A stretch of DNA of 64,000 nt from Mycolicibacterium rutilum. Its GTDB lineage: Bacteria; Actinomycetota; Actinomycetes; Mycobacteriales; Mycobacteriaceae. The DNA is taken from assembly GCF_900108565.1 (NCBI RefSeq), contig NZ_LT629971.1:1116001-1180000 (forward strand). The letters run 5' to 3'. The position numbers and the translations under genes are program-made. Every line of letters starts with the position of its first letter. Position 1 is the first letter of the stretch. The notes below the pieces were generated by a model. The model made no database searches and was not told where the DNA came from. It was given only the letters and a program-made list of their open reading frames with translations. Positions 8,261 to 18,358 of the stretch are shown one piece after another.

Positions 8261-9235
8261 TCAGCCCTTGCACTTCTCGGAGCCGGTGATCTCGCAGACC
8301 TTGCGTACGCCGTCGTAGGCGGAGTCGTCGACCGGCACCACACCCCAAGCACGTTCGTCGGTGATCAGGCAGTCGTCACCGGTGCAGTAGCCGGCCGCTT
8401 CGAAGGCTTTCGCGTTGGCGTTCTCGGTGAAGATCGATTTCAGCTTGCCGATGGCGTCGGGTCCCAGGGAGTCGTTGGCCGCGAACACCGAGCCGGCGAT
8501 CATCTCCGACTTCCACACCGTCTTGAGGTCGCCGGGGGCCAGATCGCCCTTCGCGACCATGGTTTCGTCGACCATGCTGTCGAAGGCGAAGCCCGCGTCA
8601 CAGTCCCCGTTCTTGATGGCCAGCGCCGAGGCGTCGTGACCGCCGGCGTAGATCGGGGTCATGGCCGCCGAGATGTCGGCTTCTGATCCCGATTTGATCA
8701 CGCCCGCCTCGATGAGTCCGGCCGACGGGTAGAGGAAACCGGAGGTCGAGCCGGGGTCGACGAAACACACCTTCTTGCCGGCGAAGTCGGGCAAGCCGTT
8801 GATGGCGGCGTTGTCGGAGCGGGCCAGTCCGTAGGACTGGTACCCGGGGTCGGCTCCCTCCTCCTCGATCACGGCGCCCAGCGGGCTGATCTTGGCCCCG
8901 TTGATCTTTGCGACGACGTAGGCGAAGGGGCCGAAGAACGCGAGGTCGACGTTGTTGGCGATCATGCCCTCGACGACACCGGCGTAGTCGGAAGCCTGCA
9001 CGAATTCGATCGTCGATCCGGTCTCCTTTTCCAGGAGCTTGATCAACGGTTCATAGCTGGCCCGCATGTCGGTGGAGTTCTCGGCGGGGATGGCGGCGAG
9101 CGTGATGGTGTCGGGGAACCCCGACGCATTCGAGCCGCCGGCGTCAGATTCGGACTCGTTACTCGAGCATCCGGCCAGGGCCAGCGCCATACAGGCGGTG
9201 GTGGCCATGACTCGGGCAGCGTGACGTAACAGCAT
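8261..9235 (-). CDS. phnD: Phosphonate ABC transporter substrate-binding lipoprotein
   Basis: 324 aa. A lipoprotein signal peptide ends in the lipobox LALAGC, so the protein is anchored outside the cell membrane. The mature part has PhnD features: a ligand-site region around SDYAGVVEGMIANNVDLAFF and the block KVCFVDPGSTSGFLYPSAGL. The ATG at 9235 has AAAGGA 9 nt upstream. The gene follows the PhnX-like hydrolase gene by 25 nt and precedes phnC, so binding protein, ATPase, permease and hydrolase are one operon. It should capture a phosphonate such as an aminoethylphosphonate derivative; which one cannot be read from the sequence. Confidence 0.92.
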   Translation of the reverse strand: MLLRHAARVMATTACMALALAGCSSNESESDAGGSNASGFPDTITLAAIPAENSTDMRASYEPLIKLLEKETGSTIEFVQASDYAGVVEGMIANNVDLAFFGPFAYVVAKINGAKISPLGAVIEEEGADPGYQSYGLARSDNAAINGLPDFAGKKVCFVDPGSTSGFLYPSAGLIEAGVIKSGSEADISAAMTPIYAGGHDASALAIKNGDCDAGFAFDSMVDETMVAKGDLAPGDLKTVWKSEMIAGSVFAANDSLGPDAIGKLKSIFTENANAKAFEAAGYCTGDDCLITDERAWGVVPVDDSAYDGVRKVCEITGSEKCKG

Positions 9236-9260
9236 GGGAAACAATCCTTTTCGGCTTCGG

Positions 9261-9926
9261 TTACTTGAGTATCTGGGGCAGTTCGGCGATGGAGCCGAGC
9301 ACGTGCGTCGCGCCAGCGGCGTGCAGAGTCTGTGCGTCGTGGGCCCCGGTGAGTACGCCCGCGATTACACCGGCGCCCGCACGCAACCCGCTGGTGATGT
9401 CGTTGGCGGTGTCACCGGCGACGGCGACGTTGCGCACGTCGTCGACGCCCGTTCGCATCAGCGCGGTCAGCACGAGATCCGGACTCGGTCGGCCGCGCAC
9501 GCCCGGTCCGGGGGCGAGCACGACGTCGGCCACGTCATTCCAGCCGAGAGTGTCCAGGACGCGCTGCTGGGTCGCCGGGCTGAACCCGGTGATCAGCGCG
9601 ATCCGCAGCCCGGCGTCGCGCAGTGCCGAAATCGCCTCGGGGGCACCGGCGATCGGTTTGACTCCCCCTTCGATGAACCGCTCGTAGGCCTTCTCGAAGG
9701 CGGTGTTGGCTTGCTCGGCCAGTCCGTCGCTGCCGAACAGGCGGGTGAAGACATCGATCTTGGAGTAGCCCATGGTGTCGAGGACGTACTGGCGGGCCGC
9801 GTCGCGTTGCTCTCCTTCGGCCGGGACGCCGACGGCGGTGGCGGCCTCCTCGAAGGCGCGCATCACCAGCCCGTCGTCGCTCACCACGGTCCCTGCCATG
9901 TCCAGGACGACTAGTTCGATGTGCAT
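9261..9926 (-). CDS. PhnX-like HAD hydrolase (phosphonoacetaldehyde hydrolase relative)
   Basis: 221 aa HAD-superfamily protein. The nucleophile motif is DMAGT with Asp9 and, as in true phosphonatases, Ala rather than Asp two residues on. A lysine at 56 lies in MGYSK, where PhnX has its Schiff-base lysine (MG..K). The remaining HAD motifs follow (ITGFSPAT, then AGDTANDI). It matches the phosphonatase-like family TIGR03351 by recollection. If the alignment of Lys56 holds, it could cleave the C-P bond of phosphonoacetaldehyde to acetaldehyde and phosphate. It is the first gene of the unit with phnDCE and lies 75 nt downstream of an operator palindrome. The ATG at 9926 follows a GAAGG Shine-Dalgarno. 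Confidence 0.85.
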   Translation of the reverse strand: MHIELVVLDMAGTVVSDDGLVMRAFEEAATAVGVPAEGEQRDAARQYVLDTMGYSKIDVFTRLFGSDGLAEQANTAFEKAYERFIEGGVKPIAGAPEAISALRDAGLRIALITGFSPATQQRVLDTLGWNDVADVVLAPGPGVRGRPSPDLVLTALMRTGVDDVRNVAVAGDTANDITSGLRAGAGVIAGVLTGAHDAQTLHAAGATHVLGSIAELPQILK

Positions 9927-10000
9927 GTCTTCACCTTCGGATGCGGGCCGGACGGGAGGGTTCCGAGGACCGGAACTTCGGGTGAACAGCGGGCGATCAT

Positions 10001-10014
10001 TTGGTCTAGGCCAA
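10001..10014. promoter_or_regulatory. GntR/HutC-type operator before the PhnX-like/phnDCE operon
   Basis: TTGGTCTAGGCCAA is a near-perfect palindrome (arms TTGG/CCAA). It fits the HutC-subfamily core GTNTANAC with one change and is close to the site at 11208-11223. It lies 75 nt upstream of the PhnX-like start and just after the FAD oxidoreductase stop. The likely binder is the GntR/HutC protein encoded at 11757-12467. Confidence 0.6.
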
Positions 10015-10018
10015 TCCT

Positions 10019-11134
10019 TCAGAGTCCGAGGAGGTCGGCGGTCTGCTCGGCGAGCGCGGGCCCCAGCGTCATCCCGCGCCCTCCGGGCCCGGTCACCAGG
10101 TGCACGCCCTCGGCCGGGGACCGACGGCAGACCACGGCGCCGTCGTCGGTGCACTGGCTGTAGACCCCCGCCCACCGCCGTTCCACCGGCGGCAGGGTGC
10201 GGCCGAGCAGCTCTTCGACGAGCCCGACGAGATAGTCGTAAGGCGCCTCGGTGACGTCGAAGGGGAACGGTTCGCTGTAGTCGTGGGTGTCCCCGATGGT
10301 CAGCCCGCCACCCAGCCGCTGCACGCACAGCATCTGCATGTGGTGCTGTTCGGCGACGAGATCCTGGGGCTGGCTGCGGATCAGGCCGTCGAGTGCTGCG
10401 CCGGCGTACCCGGGGTAGTACCGCAGACTGTCGCCGTCGGCGATCGAGGTGCTCAACTGCTCGCCGAGGGGAGCCGTCTGCATCATCTGCAGGCGGACCC
10501 GGCGCACCGGAAGATCCCCGGCGAGTTCGCGGACCAGCCCGCCGTGCGCAGCACCGGTGCAGACCACCACGAGATCGCCGTCGTGCTGCACGCCGCGGTC
10601 GTCGCGAACCCGGGTGCCAGTGATCGCGCGGGCTTCGACGCCGGGCAGGAACGTGTACCGGCCCGTCGCCGACAGGTGGTCACGCAGCGCGGGCATCGCC
10701 TGGCGTGACTCGACCGCGGCGTCGCGGGAGCAGTGCAGCGCGGCCAGGAACTTACCCCGCAGGGCGGCGTTGAGCGTGCGGGCCTCGTCGGCGTCGAGCA
10801 GGGTGAAGCCGCGCGCGTCGGCGTCGGACCGCCCGACGACCTCCTCGGCAACCGCCAGTTCGGCCGGGGTCCGCAGCAGCGTCAGAGATCCGTTGGCCCG
10901 GAAGCCCACGCCGGGCACCGCCGCACCGATCTCCTCCCAGAGTTGTCGCGCCCGCAGCGTGATCTCGAGTTCACCCGAGGACCGTCCCGACACCCAGACG
11001 AGGCCGAAGTTGCGCACGGTGGCGCCCCGGGCTTCGGTCTCGCGTTCGAGGTGGATCACCTGGTGGCCTCGGCGTACCGCCTCGAAAGCGTGCGCCGTGC
11101 CCAGGATTCCGCCACCGATGATGATGATCCGCAC
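10019..11134 (-). CDS. Phosphonate-associated FAD-dependent oxidoreductase (HpnW type)
   Basis: 371 aa. The N-terminal dinucleotide fold IIIIGGGILGTAHA and the rest of the chain match DAO-type flavoenzymes, and the context matches the family TIGR03364 (HpnW) described from phosphonate operons. Some relatives are reported to oxidise N-methylated aminoethylphosphonate to phosphonoacetaldehyde, which would feed the PhnX-like hydrolase next door. The GTG at 11134 is chosen because the fold begins at once; reading further upstream crosses the operator. It diverges from the HD-domain gene around an operator palindrome. Substrate is inferred from context. Confidence 0.85.
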   Translation of the reverse strand: MRIIIIGGGILGTAHAFEAVRRGHQVIHLERETEARGATVRNFGLVWVSGRSSGELEITLRARQLWEEIGAAVPGVGFRANGSLTLLRTPAELAVAEEVVGRSDADARGFTLLDADEARTLNAALRGKFLAALHCSRDAAVESRQAMPALRDHLSATGRYTFLPGVEARAITGTRVRDDRGVQHDGDLVVVCTGAAHGGLVRELAGDLPVRRVRLQMMQTAPLGEQLSTSIADGDSLRYYPGYAGAALDGLIRSQPQDLVAEQHHMQMLCVQRLGGGLTIGDTHDYSEPFPFDVTEAPYDYLVGLVEELLGRTLPPVERRWAGVYSQCTDDGAVVCRRSPAEGVHLVTGPGGRGMTLGPALAEQTADLLGL

Positions 11135-11207
11135 GGCCGGACTCTGACGCGGTCGCGCGACGCCGCGGCGACGGGACGGGGACAGCGACGCGAACGCCAG
11201 GTGAACG

Positions 11208-11223
11208 ATTGGTATAGACCAAT
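11208..11223. promoter_or_regulatory. GntR/HutC-type operator in the divergent phosphonate promoter
   Basis: ATTGGTATAGACCAAT is an inverted repeat perfect except for two inner bases, and it contains the exact HutC core GTNTANAC. It lies 74 nt upstream of the FAD oxidoreductase start and ends 18 nt before the HD-domain start, so it can control both directions. The site at 10001-10014 keeps nearly the same distance (75 nt) to its own gene. Confidence 0.7.
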
Positions 11224-11241
11224 TTCTGGTACGTTCGGCGC

Positions 11242-11760
11242 GTGACGGCTGGCGAGATGGTTGCGGTTCTCGAGTCTCTGCGCGGTGTGTGGGACGAGGA
11301 CGTCGTCGACGAGTTCGACCACGCATGTCAGTGTGCGGCAATAGCATTGGCTGACGGCGCCGACGACGAACTCGTCCTGGCCGCGGCCCTGCACGACATT
11401 GGACACAGTCCGCTGCTGGCGGACGGCTCGCGCGCCCACGACGCGATCGCCCGGGACTGGTTGACCCCGCGATTCGGCGCCCGGGTGGGATGGCTGGCCG
11501 GCGCACATGTGGCGGCCAAGCGCTTCCTGGTCGCGACGCGGCCGGGATACGGCGAGACCCTGTCCGCGGTGTCGGTGGCGTCGCTGGTCAACCAGGGCGG
11601 AGCCGCGGCTGACGTCGAGTTCGCCGGGCATCCGTGGTGGCCGGACGCCCTGCGGCTCAGGGCCTATGACGATGCGGCCAAGCAACCCGGTGCGGCGGGC
11701 GTCGAACTCGGGGTGCTCATCGCGATCGCCGAGCGGCTTGCCGAGGGTGGTCGGCGATGA
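11242..11760 (+). CDS. HD-domain protein, PhnZ-like mixed-valent diiron oxygenase
   Basis: 172 aa, the size of PhnZ. By hand alignment all six iron ligands of PhnZ have counterparts: H27, H51, D52, H66, H89 and D143, together with the substrate-lysine region AAKRFL and the NQGG block. The substrate-gating Tyr/Glu pair of PhnZ seems replaced by W17 and D20. PhnZ-type enzymes cleave 1-hydroxy-phosphonates with oxygen, after hydroxylation by a PhnY-type dioxygenase; no PhnY-like gene is in this window. The GTG at 11242 lies just behind the operator, so the transcript may be leaderless or nearly so. The regulator gene overlaps its stop. Confidence 0.85.
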   Translation: MTAGEMVAVLESLRGVWDEDVVDEFDHACQCAAIALADGADDELVLAAALHDIGHSPLLADGSRAHDAIARDWLTPRFGARVGWLAGAHVAAKRFLVATRPGYGETLSAVSVASLVNQGGAAADVEFAGHPWWPDALRLRAYDDAAKQPGAAGVELGVLIAIAERLAEGGRR

Positions 11761-12467
11761 CCCGCGCGATACGCACGCCGAAGGTGCATCGTGTCCGCAC
11801 GGAGCTGGACGCCTTGCTCGCCGAACTCGACGTCGGCGATCCGGTTCCCGCCGAACGCGAGTTGGCGGCCCGCTTCGACGTGGCGCGCGAAACGGTGCGC
11901 CAAGCTCTGCATGAGCTGCTGGTCGCCGGTCGCATCGAACGCCGCGGCCGAGGGACCGTCGTGTCGCGGCCAAAACTCGTGCAACCACTGTCGCTGCGGT
12001 CCTACACCGAGGGCGCCGAACGCATGGGTCGCGTTCCCGGCCGGCAACTGGTCGGCTGGGAAGACCTGCGCGCCGACGCCGACACCGCCCGCGCGCTCGG
12101 GCTCCGGCGCGGCGCCGCGGTGATGCGGCTCGAACGGGTGCTGCTTGCCGACGACGAGCGCATCGGGTTGGAGAGCACCTACCTCGCGGCGTCCCGGTTC
12201 GGTTGGCTGCGAGAGCAATTCGATCCCGCGACGTCGTTGTATGCGGCCATCCGGTCGTCGGGCGTCGTGTTCGGTGCGGCACTCGAGCGGATCGAGACCG
12301 CGCTGCCGTCCCCCCGCGAAGCCGAGCTGCTCGGCACCACCACCGCGATGCCGGTGCTGTTACTCAACCGGCGCACGGTCGACACGGCCGACGAGCCGAT
12401 CGAACTCGTCCGCGCCCTGTACCGCGGGGACCGGGTGGCGTTCGAGGCCATGCTCGTCGACCGCTGA
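11757..12467 (+). CDS. GntR/HutC-family regulator of the phosphonate cluster
   Basis: 236 aa. An N-terminal winged helix (ELAARFDVARETVRQALHEL, then GRIERRGRGTVV) is followed by a UTRA ligand domain typical of the HutC subfamily. The ATG overlaps the HD-domain stop (ATGA). HutC proteins bind GTNTANAC palindromes, and two such sites occur in this cluster, at 10001 and 11208. It most likely represses the cluster until a phosphonate or related ligand binds the UTRA domain. The ligand is not known. Confidence 0.9.
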   Translation: MTRAIRTPKVHRVRTELDALLAELDVGDPVPAERELAARFDVARETVRQALHELLVAGRIERRGRGTVVSRPKLVQPLSLRSYTEGAERMGRVPGRQLVGWEDLRADADTARALGLRRGAAVMRLERVLLADDERIGLESTYLAASRFGWLREQFDPATSLYAAIRSSGVVFGAALERIETALPSPREAELLGTTTAMPVLLLNRRTVDTADEPIELVRALYRGDRVAFEAMLVDR

Positions 12468-12600
12468 TGCTTCCTCTTTTTCTATGCGCCGAGTGTGGCC
12501 TTGCGTCACCCCGCCCGCGATATTGCGTAGCACAAGTCCACGCTCGGCGAAGAGGGCCGGCGATGGAATCAGCCACGACGGCGTCGCGTTGAATCCCTTC

Positions 12601-13692
12601 ATGGCGATCGACGACCTGTTCCGACCCTTCACGGTCCGCTCCCTGACGGTGCCCAACCGGTTCGCGATGGCGCCGATGACCCGTCAGGCCTCGCCGAACG
12701 GGGTTCCGGGTGCTGACGTGGCCGAGTACTACCGGCGCCGGGCCGCCGGCGGGGTGGGCCTGATCATCACCGAGGGGGTCCGGCTACCTGATCCGGCGGC
12801 CGGCTACCCGTTCAGCATCCCGACACTCGCCGGTGACGAGGTGCTCGCCGGCTGGCGGCGCGTCGTCGACGGTGTGCACCATGAGGGCGGCCGGATCGCC
12901 GCGCAGCTGTGGCATCAGGGCGCCGAGCGCGCCGACTCCGACGGTGTCCTCACAGTCAGCCCCTCCGGCGTCGACGGGCTCGGTAAGCTGAAGGGACGCG
13001 CGCTGGACACCGACGAACTTCCGCGGATCGTCGCGTTGTACGCCGAAACCGCCCGCACCGCACAGGAAGTCGGGTTCGACGCGGTCGAATTGCACGGTGC
13101 ACACGGGTACCTGCTCGACGAGTTCTTCTGGGAGCGCACCAACCTGCGGACCGACGGCTACGGGGGCTCCCTGGCCGCGCGGACCCGGTTCCCCGCCGAG
13201 GTGGTGGCCGCCGTCCGCGCCGCGGTCGGCCCGGACTACCCGATCATCTTCCGGTTCTCGCAGTGGAAGGGCACCGACTACACCGCCACCATCGCCGAGG
13301 ACCCGGCCCAGTTGCAGGAATTGCTGGCCCCGCTGGCCGACGCCGGCGTCGACGTCCTGCATCCCTCGACCCGCAGGCACTACGTGCCCGCGTTCCCCGA
13401 GCACGGCGAGCTGAGCCTGGCCGGGTGGACCAAGAAGGTGACCGGGCTGCCGGTGATCACGGTCGGTTCGGTCGGACTGGAGACGCAGTTCCGCAGCGAG
13501 AAGAAGGGGCAGGTGATCGCGCCCGCCCCGGTGGACCACCTGGTCGAGCAGTTCGACGCCGACGAGTTCGACATCGTGGCGATCGGACGCGCGCTGCTCG
13601 CCGACCCGGGCTGGGTCAATCGGCTGCGTCGCGGCGAACTGGGCGGGTTCGGCGGCTACGACCCGGCGACCGCGCTCGCGGCGCTCGCCTAG
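12601..13692 (+). CDS. NADH:flavin oxidoreductase, Old Yellow Enzyme family
   Basis: 363 aa FMN-binding TIM barrel. Family signs are FAMAPMTRQ near residue 20, the substrate motif HGAHGYLLDEFFW, the GGSL block and, near the end, FDIVAIGRALLADPGWVNRL. It reduces activated double bonds using NAD(P)H; the natural substrate is unknown. The ATG at 12601 begins MAIDDLFRPF. It follows the phosphonate regulator by 133 nt in the same direction but shares no obvious function with it. The 133-nt gap shows no clear structure. Confidence 0.9.
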   Translation: MAIDDLFRPFTVRSLTVPNRFAMAPMTRQASPNGVPGADVAEYYRRRAAGGVGLIITEGVRLPDPAAGYPFSIPTLAGDEVLAGWRRVVDGVHHEGGRIAAQLWHQGAERADSDGVLTVSPSGVDGLGKLKGRALDTDELPRIVALYAETARTAQEVGFDAVELHGAHGYLLDEFFWERTNLRTDGYGGSLAARTRFPAEVVAAVRAAVGPDYPIIFRFSQWKGTDYTATIAEDPAQLQELLAPLADAGVDVLHPSTRRHYVPAFPEHGELSLAGWTKKVTGLPVITVGSVGLETQFRSEKKGQVIAPAPVDHLVEQFDADEFDIVAIGRALLADPGWVNRLRRGELGGFGGYDPATALAALA

Positions 13693-13764
13693 CCGGAGCC
13701 GGCCGAGGTTCGAAACCGCCGTCGATGGGCATGCTCGCGGTACCCCGTACGCGAAGGAGAGCCC

Positions 13765-14598
13765 ATGGTCAGCACCGTCGACCGCCGAACGTCACTGCTG
13801 TGGCCGATCGCGGCCGCGGTCGCGACGGCGGCGACGCTGGTGGTCAACTACCTGGCCAACGGGCTACCGATCAACGGCCAGACCACCGGCGACGTCACCC
13901 GCCGCTTCGAGGTGTACTTCGTCCCGGCCGGCTACGTGTTCTCCATCTGGAGCCTCATCTACCTCGGGTTGATCGCCTACAGCGGCTACCTCGCCGTCGC
14001 GGCGACGAAGGGCTGGGCGGACAGCGGCACAGCGCGTGCGATCGCCCCCTGGTACCTGGTGACCGCGCTGGCCAACTGCTGCTGGCTGTTCGCCTGGCAC
14101 CACAACCAGTTCCCGCTGAGCATGTTGTTGATGCTCGTACTGCTGGCCGCGCTGATCGTCATCTACCGGCTGCAGGCGGCGCACCCGCCGACTTCGACGC
14201 TGGAACGCTGGGCGGTGCACATCCCGTTCCGGGTGTATCTGGGCTGGATCTCGGTGGCCACCATCGCCAACGCGACGATCACTCTCGACAACGCCGGCTG
14301 GTCGGGGTTCGGCCTATCCGAGCCGACGTGGGGCGTCATCATGGTGGCGGTCGCGACCGCGCTCGGCGTCGCGATGAGCCTGCGCCACAACGACATTGCC
14401 TACGCTCTGGTCATCATCTGGGCCCTGGTCGGGATCGCCGTGCGGCTCAGCGAGACGACATCGGTGCTGACGGCCTCACTGGCCGGCGCCGCGCTCCTGG
14501 CGCTGTTGCAACTCATGCTGGGACTGCGGTCCCGCAGATCCCACACACCTCGAATTCGCGGCGCTGCCACCGCGCAACCGGAACGAAGAACAGCGTGA
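13765..14598 (+). CDS. TspO/MBR-related tryptophan-rich membrane protein
   Basis: 277 aa with about eight hydrophobic segments, longer than classic five-helix TspO. The tryptophan-rich pattern (PAGYVFSIWSLIYLGL, ANCCWLFAWHH, FRVYLGWISVATIANATITL) is that of the enlarged tryptophan-rich sensory proteins of bacteria. GAAGGA lies 7 nt before the ATG. The last 29 codons overlap the end of the convergent zinc-ribbon gene, and this tail is polar and low in information. Ligand unknown; porphyrin or stress signalling is known for true TspO. Confidence 0.8.
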   Translation: MVSTVDRRTSLLWPIAAAVATAATLVVNYLANGLPINGQTTGDVTRRFEVYFVPAGYVFSIWSLIYLGLIAYSGYLAVAATKGWADSGTARAIAPWYLVTALANCCWLFAWHHNQFPLSMLLMLVLLAALIVIYRLQAAHPPTSTLERWAVHIPFRVYLGWISVATIANATITLDNAGWSGFGLSEPTWGVIMVAVATALGVAMSLRHNDIAYALVIIWALVGIAVRLSETTSVLTASLAGAALLALLQLMLGLRSRRSHTPRIRGAATAQPERRTA

Positions 14599-14719
14599 AC
14601 TGTTTGAACTCGCGCATCCGGTTCCACTGCGTGGTGTTGTGGCAGCGCGGGCAGGTCCGGACCTGACCGGCGCCGAGATACTTCTGCTTGGCGCCGTAGC
14701 CGAACAGAAAGAAGAACAC
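14513..14719 (-). CDS. Small zinc-ribbon protein
   Basis: 68 aa from the GTG at 14719, where the family's hydrophobic start (VFFFLFGYGAK) begins; a GTG at 14755 or ATG at 14764 would lengthen it and the latter overlaps the divergent gene. Two CxxC pairs, CPRCHNTTQW and CGICGTAV, flank a conserved core (FKQFTLFFVPV), as in the zinc-ribbon family common in Actinobacteria. A single N-terminal hydrophobic segment may anchor it. Its 3' end overlaps the TspO-like gene by 86 nt. Confidence 0.8.
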   Translation of the reverse strand: MFFFLFGYGAKQKYLGAGQVRTCPRCHNTTQWNRMREFKQFTLFFVPVARWQRREFEVCGICGTAVPA

Positions 14720-14762
14720 GACTCCCAGCGTACGGACCGCGCTCGGCGGCCACACTGAAGAC

Positions 14763-15998
14763 ATGTCCGCGCCGACCGCCTTCCGGTACCCGCAGCTGAG
14801 CCGCCGCCGGGCCCGGCTGCGCACGGCGGTGCACCGCGTCACCGGCGTCGACCCGCTGCCCTCCGACGACGTCGCGCAAGCCTTCATCGCCGGCCTCACC
14901 GCGGGAGATCCGGTCGCGGAGCGGTTCGTCGCCGAGACCTACCACGGTGAGCTCGGCGCCAGGAAAGCCCGCGAGCTGGTCGAGCGCGCGCAGCGCGACG
15001 GTATCGACGCCGTACCCGAGGCGCCCGAGTCGATGCGCGCGCTGTTCGAGGAGTTCGAGCAGCTGCCCGACTGGGTCGATCCCGACCTCGTCGAGCAGGG
15101 CGCGGCGGTGTGGCGGCGCTGGGCCTACGCGCTCGGCGCGCTGGGCAACGCCGGCACCAACGACACCTACACCGAAGGCTGGCTCGCCGTACCGCTGTCG
15201 CTGTCGGGCGGCTACGCCGGGCAGCGCGCCCTGCACCGCTACCTGGAGACGTCGCGCTGGTGGATCGAGGTATGCCGGCCCGGGGCGATCCTCACGCCCG
15301 GCTCGCTCGGGCGCAACATCTCGCTGCACGTGCGGATCATGCACGTCAGCGTGCGCGACCGGGTCAAGCAGCACCCGGAGTGGGACGCCGAACGATGGGG
15401 GTTGCCGATCAGCCAGTCGGCGATGCTGTTGACCCTGCTCGGCGGAAGCGTCGCCCCGGCGCTGGGGCTGTACCCGCTGGGGCACCTGACCTCACCGCAG
15501 GAGATGCGCGCGGTACTGCACTTCAACCGCTACTGCGGATACCTGGTCGGCGTGCGCTGCGACGGCTACTTCCCCGAGACCGTCGCCGATGCCTGGCGCA
15601 TCCTGTTCATGGCCGATGCCGCTCGCAGCTACGACAGCGGCGGCAGCGGCACCGAACTGGTGGAGTCGTTCGTGCCCGCCTTCGAACCCGCCGTCCAGCA
15701 CCGCGGCCTCGCCCGGCTGCGCGCGGAGTACCACTACCGCGTGCAGGCCGGCTATCTGGGCCTGTACATGCTGCCGTGGAACCGCAGGCGCTACCGGCTG
15801 CCCTCGGCGGTCCCGGGGATTGTCCTGCTGCTGGCGCGGTCCCCGGTGATCCTCGCGCTGGAACTGGCGCGCCGGATGTCGGCCACGGTCGACGAGCGCT
15901 GGCAGCGGGCCAACCTCCGGCGCTGGGAGGCCTGGCTGCGCTGGCAGTCCGACGGCAAGGCGGCGGCGTTCGAGGCCGCGGTCCCGCTGCGCCGTTGA
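14763..15998 (+). CDS. MpaB-family oxygenase (DUF2236)
   Basis: 411 aa. The chain has the DUF2236/ER-bound oxygenase pattern also found in latex-clearing protein: a conserved arginine/histidine segment (LHVRIMHVSVRDRVKQH), the NDTYTEGW region and a GYLVGV segment. These proteins are haem b oxygenases or relatives; the substrate here is unknown. No signal peptide is evident. The ATG at 14763 is the first reasonable start and lies head-to-head with the zinc-ribbon gene. Confidence 0.85.
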   Translation: MSAPTAFRYPQLSRRRARLRTAVHRVTGVDPLPSDDVAQAFIAGLTAGDPVAERFVAETYHGELGARKARELVERAQRDGIDAVPEAPESMRALFEEFEQLPDWVDPDLVEQGAAVWRRWAYALGALGNAGTNDTYTEGWLAVPLSLSGGYAGQRALHRYLETSRWWIEVCRPGAILTPGSLGRNISLHVRIMHVSVRDRVKQHPEWDAERWGLPISQSAMLLTLLGGSVAPALGLYPLGHLTSPQEMRAVLHFNRYCGYLVGVRCDGYFPETVADAWRILFMADAARSYDSGGSGTELVESFVPAFEPAVQHRGLARLRAEYHYRVQAGYLGLYMLPWNRRRYRLPSAVPGIVLLLARSPVILALELARRMSATVDERWQRANLRRWEAWLRWQSDGKAAAFEAAVPLRR

Positions 15999-16023
15999 CG
16001 GTGGTGCCCTGTAGAGTCGCCGC

Positions 16024-18348
<2,325 letters not shown>

Positions 18349-18358
18349 CGGGCTGCCG

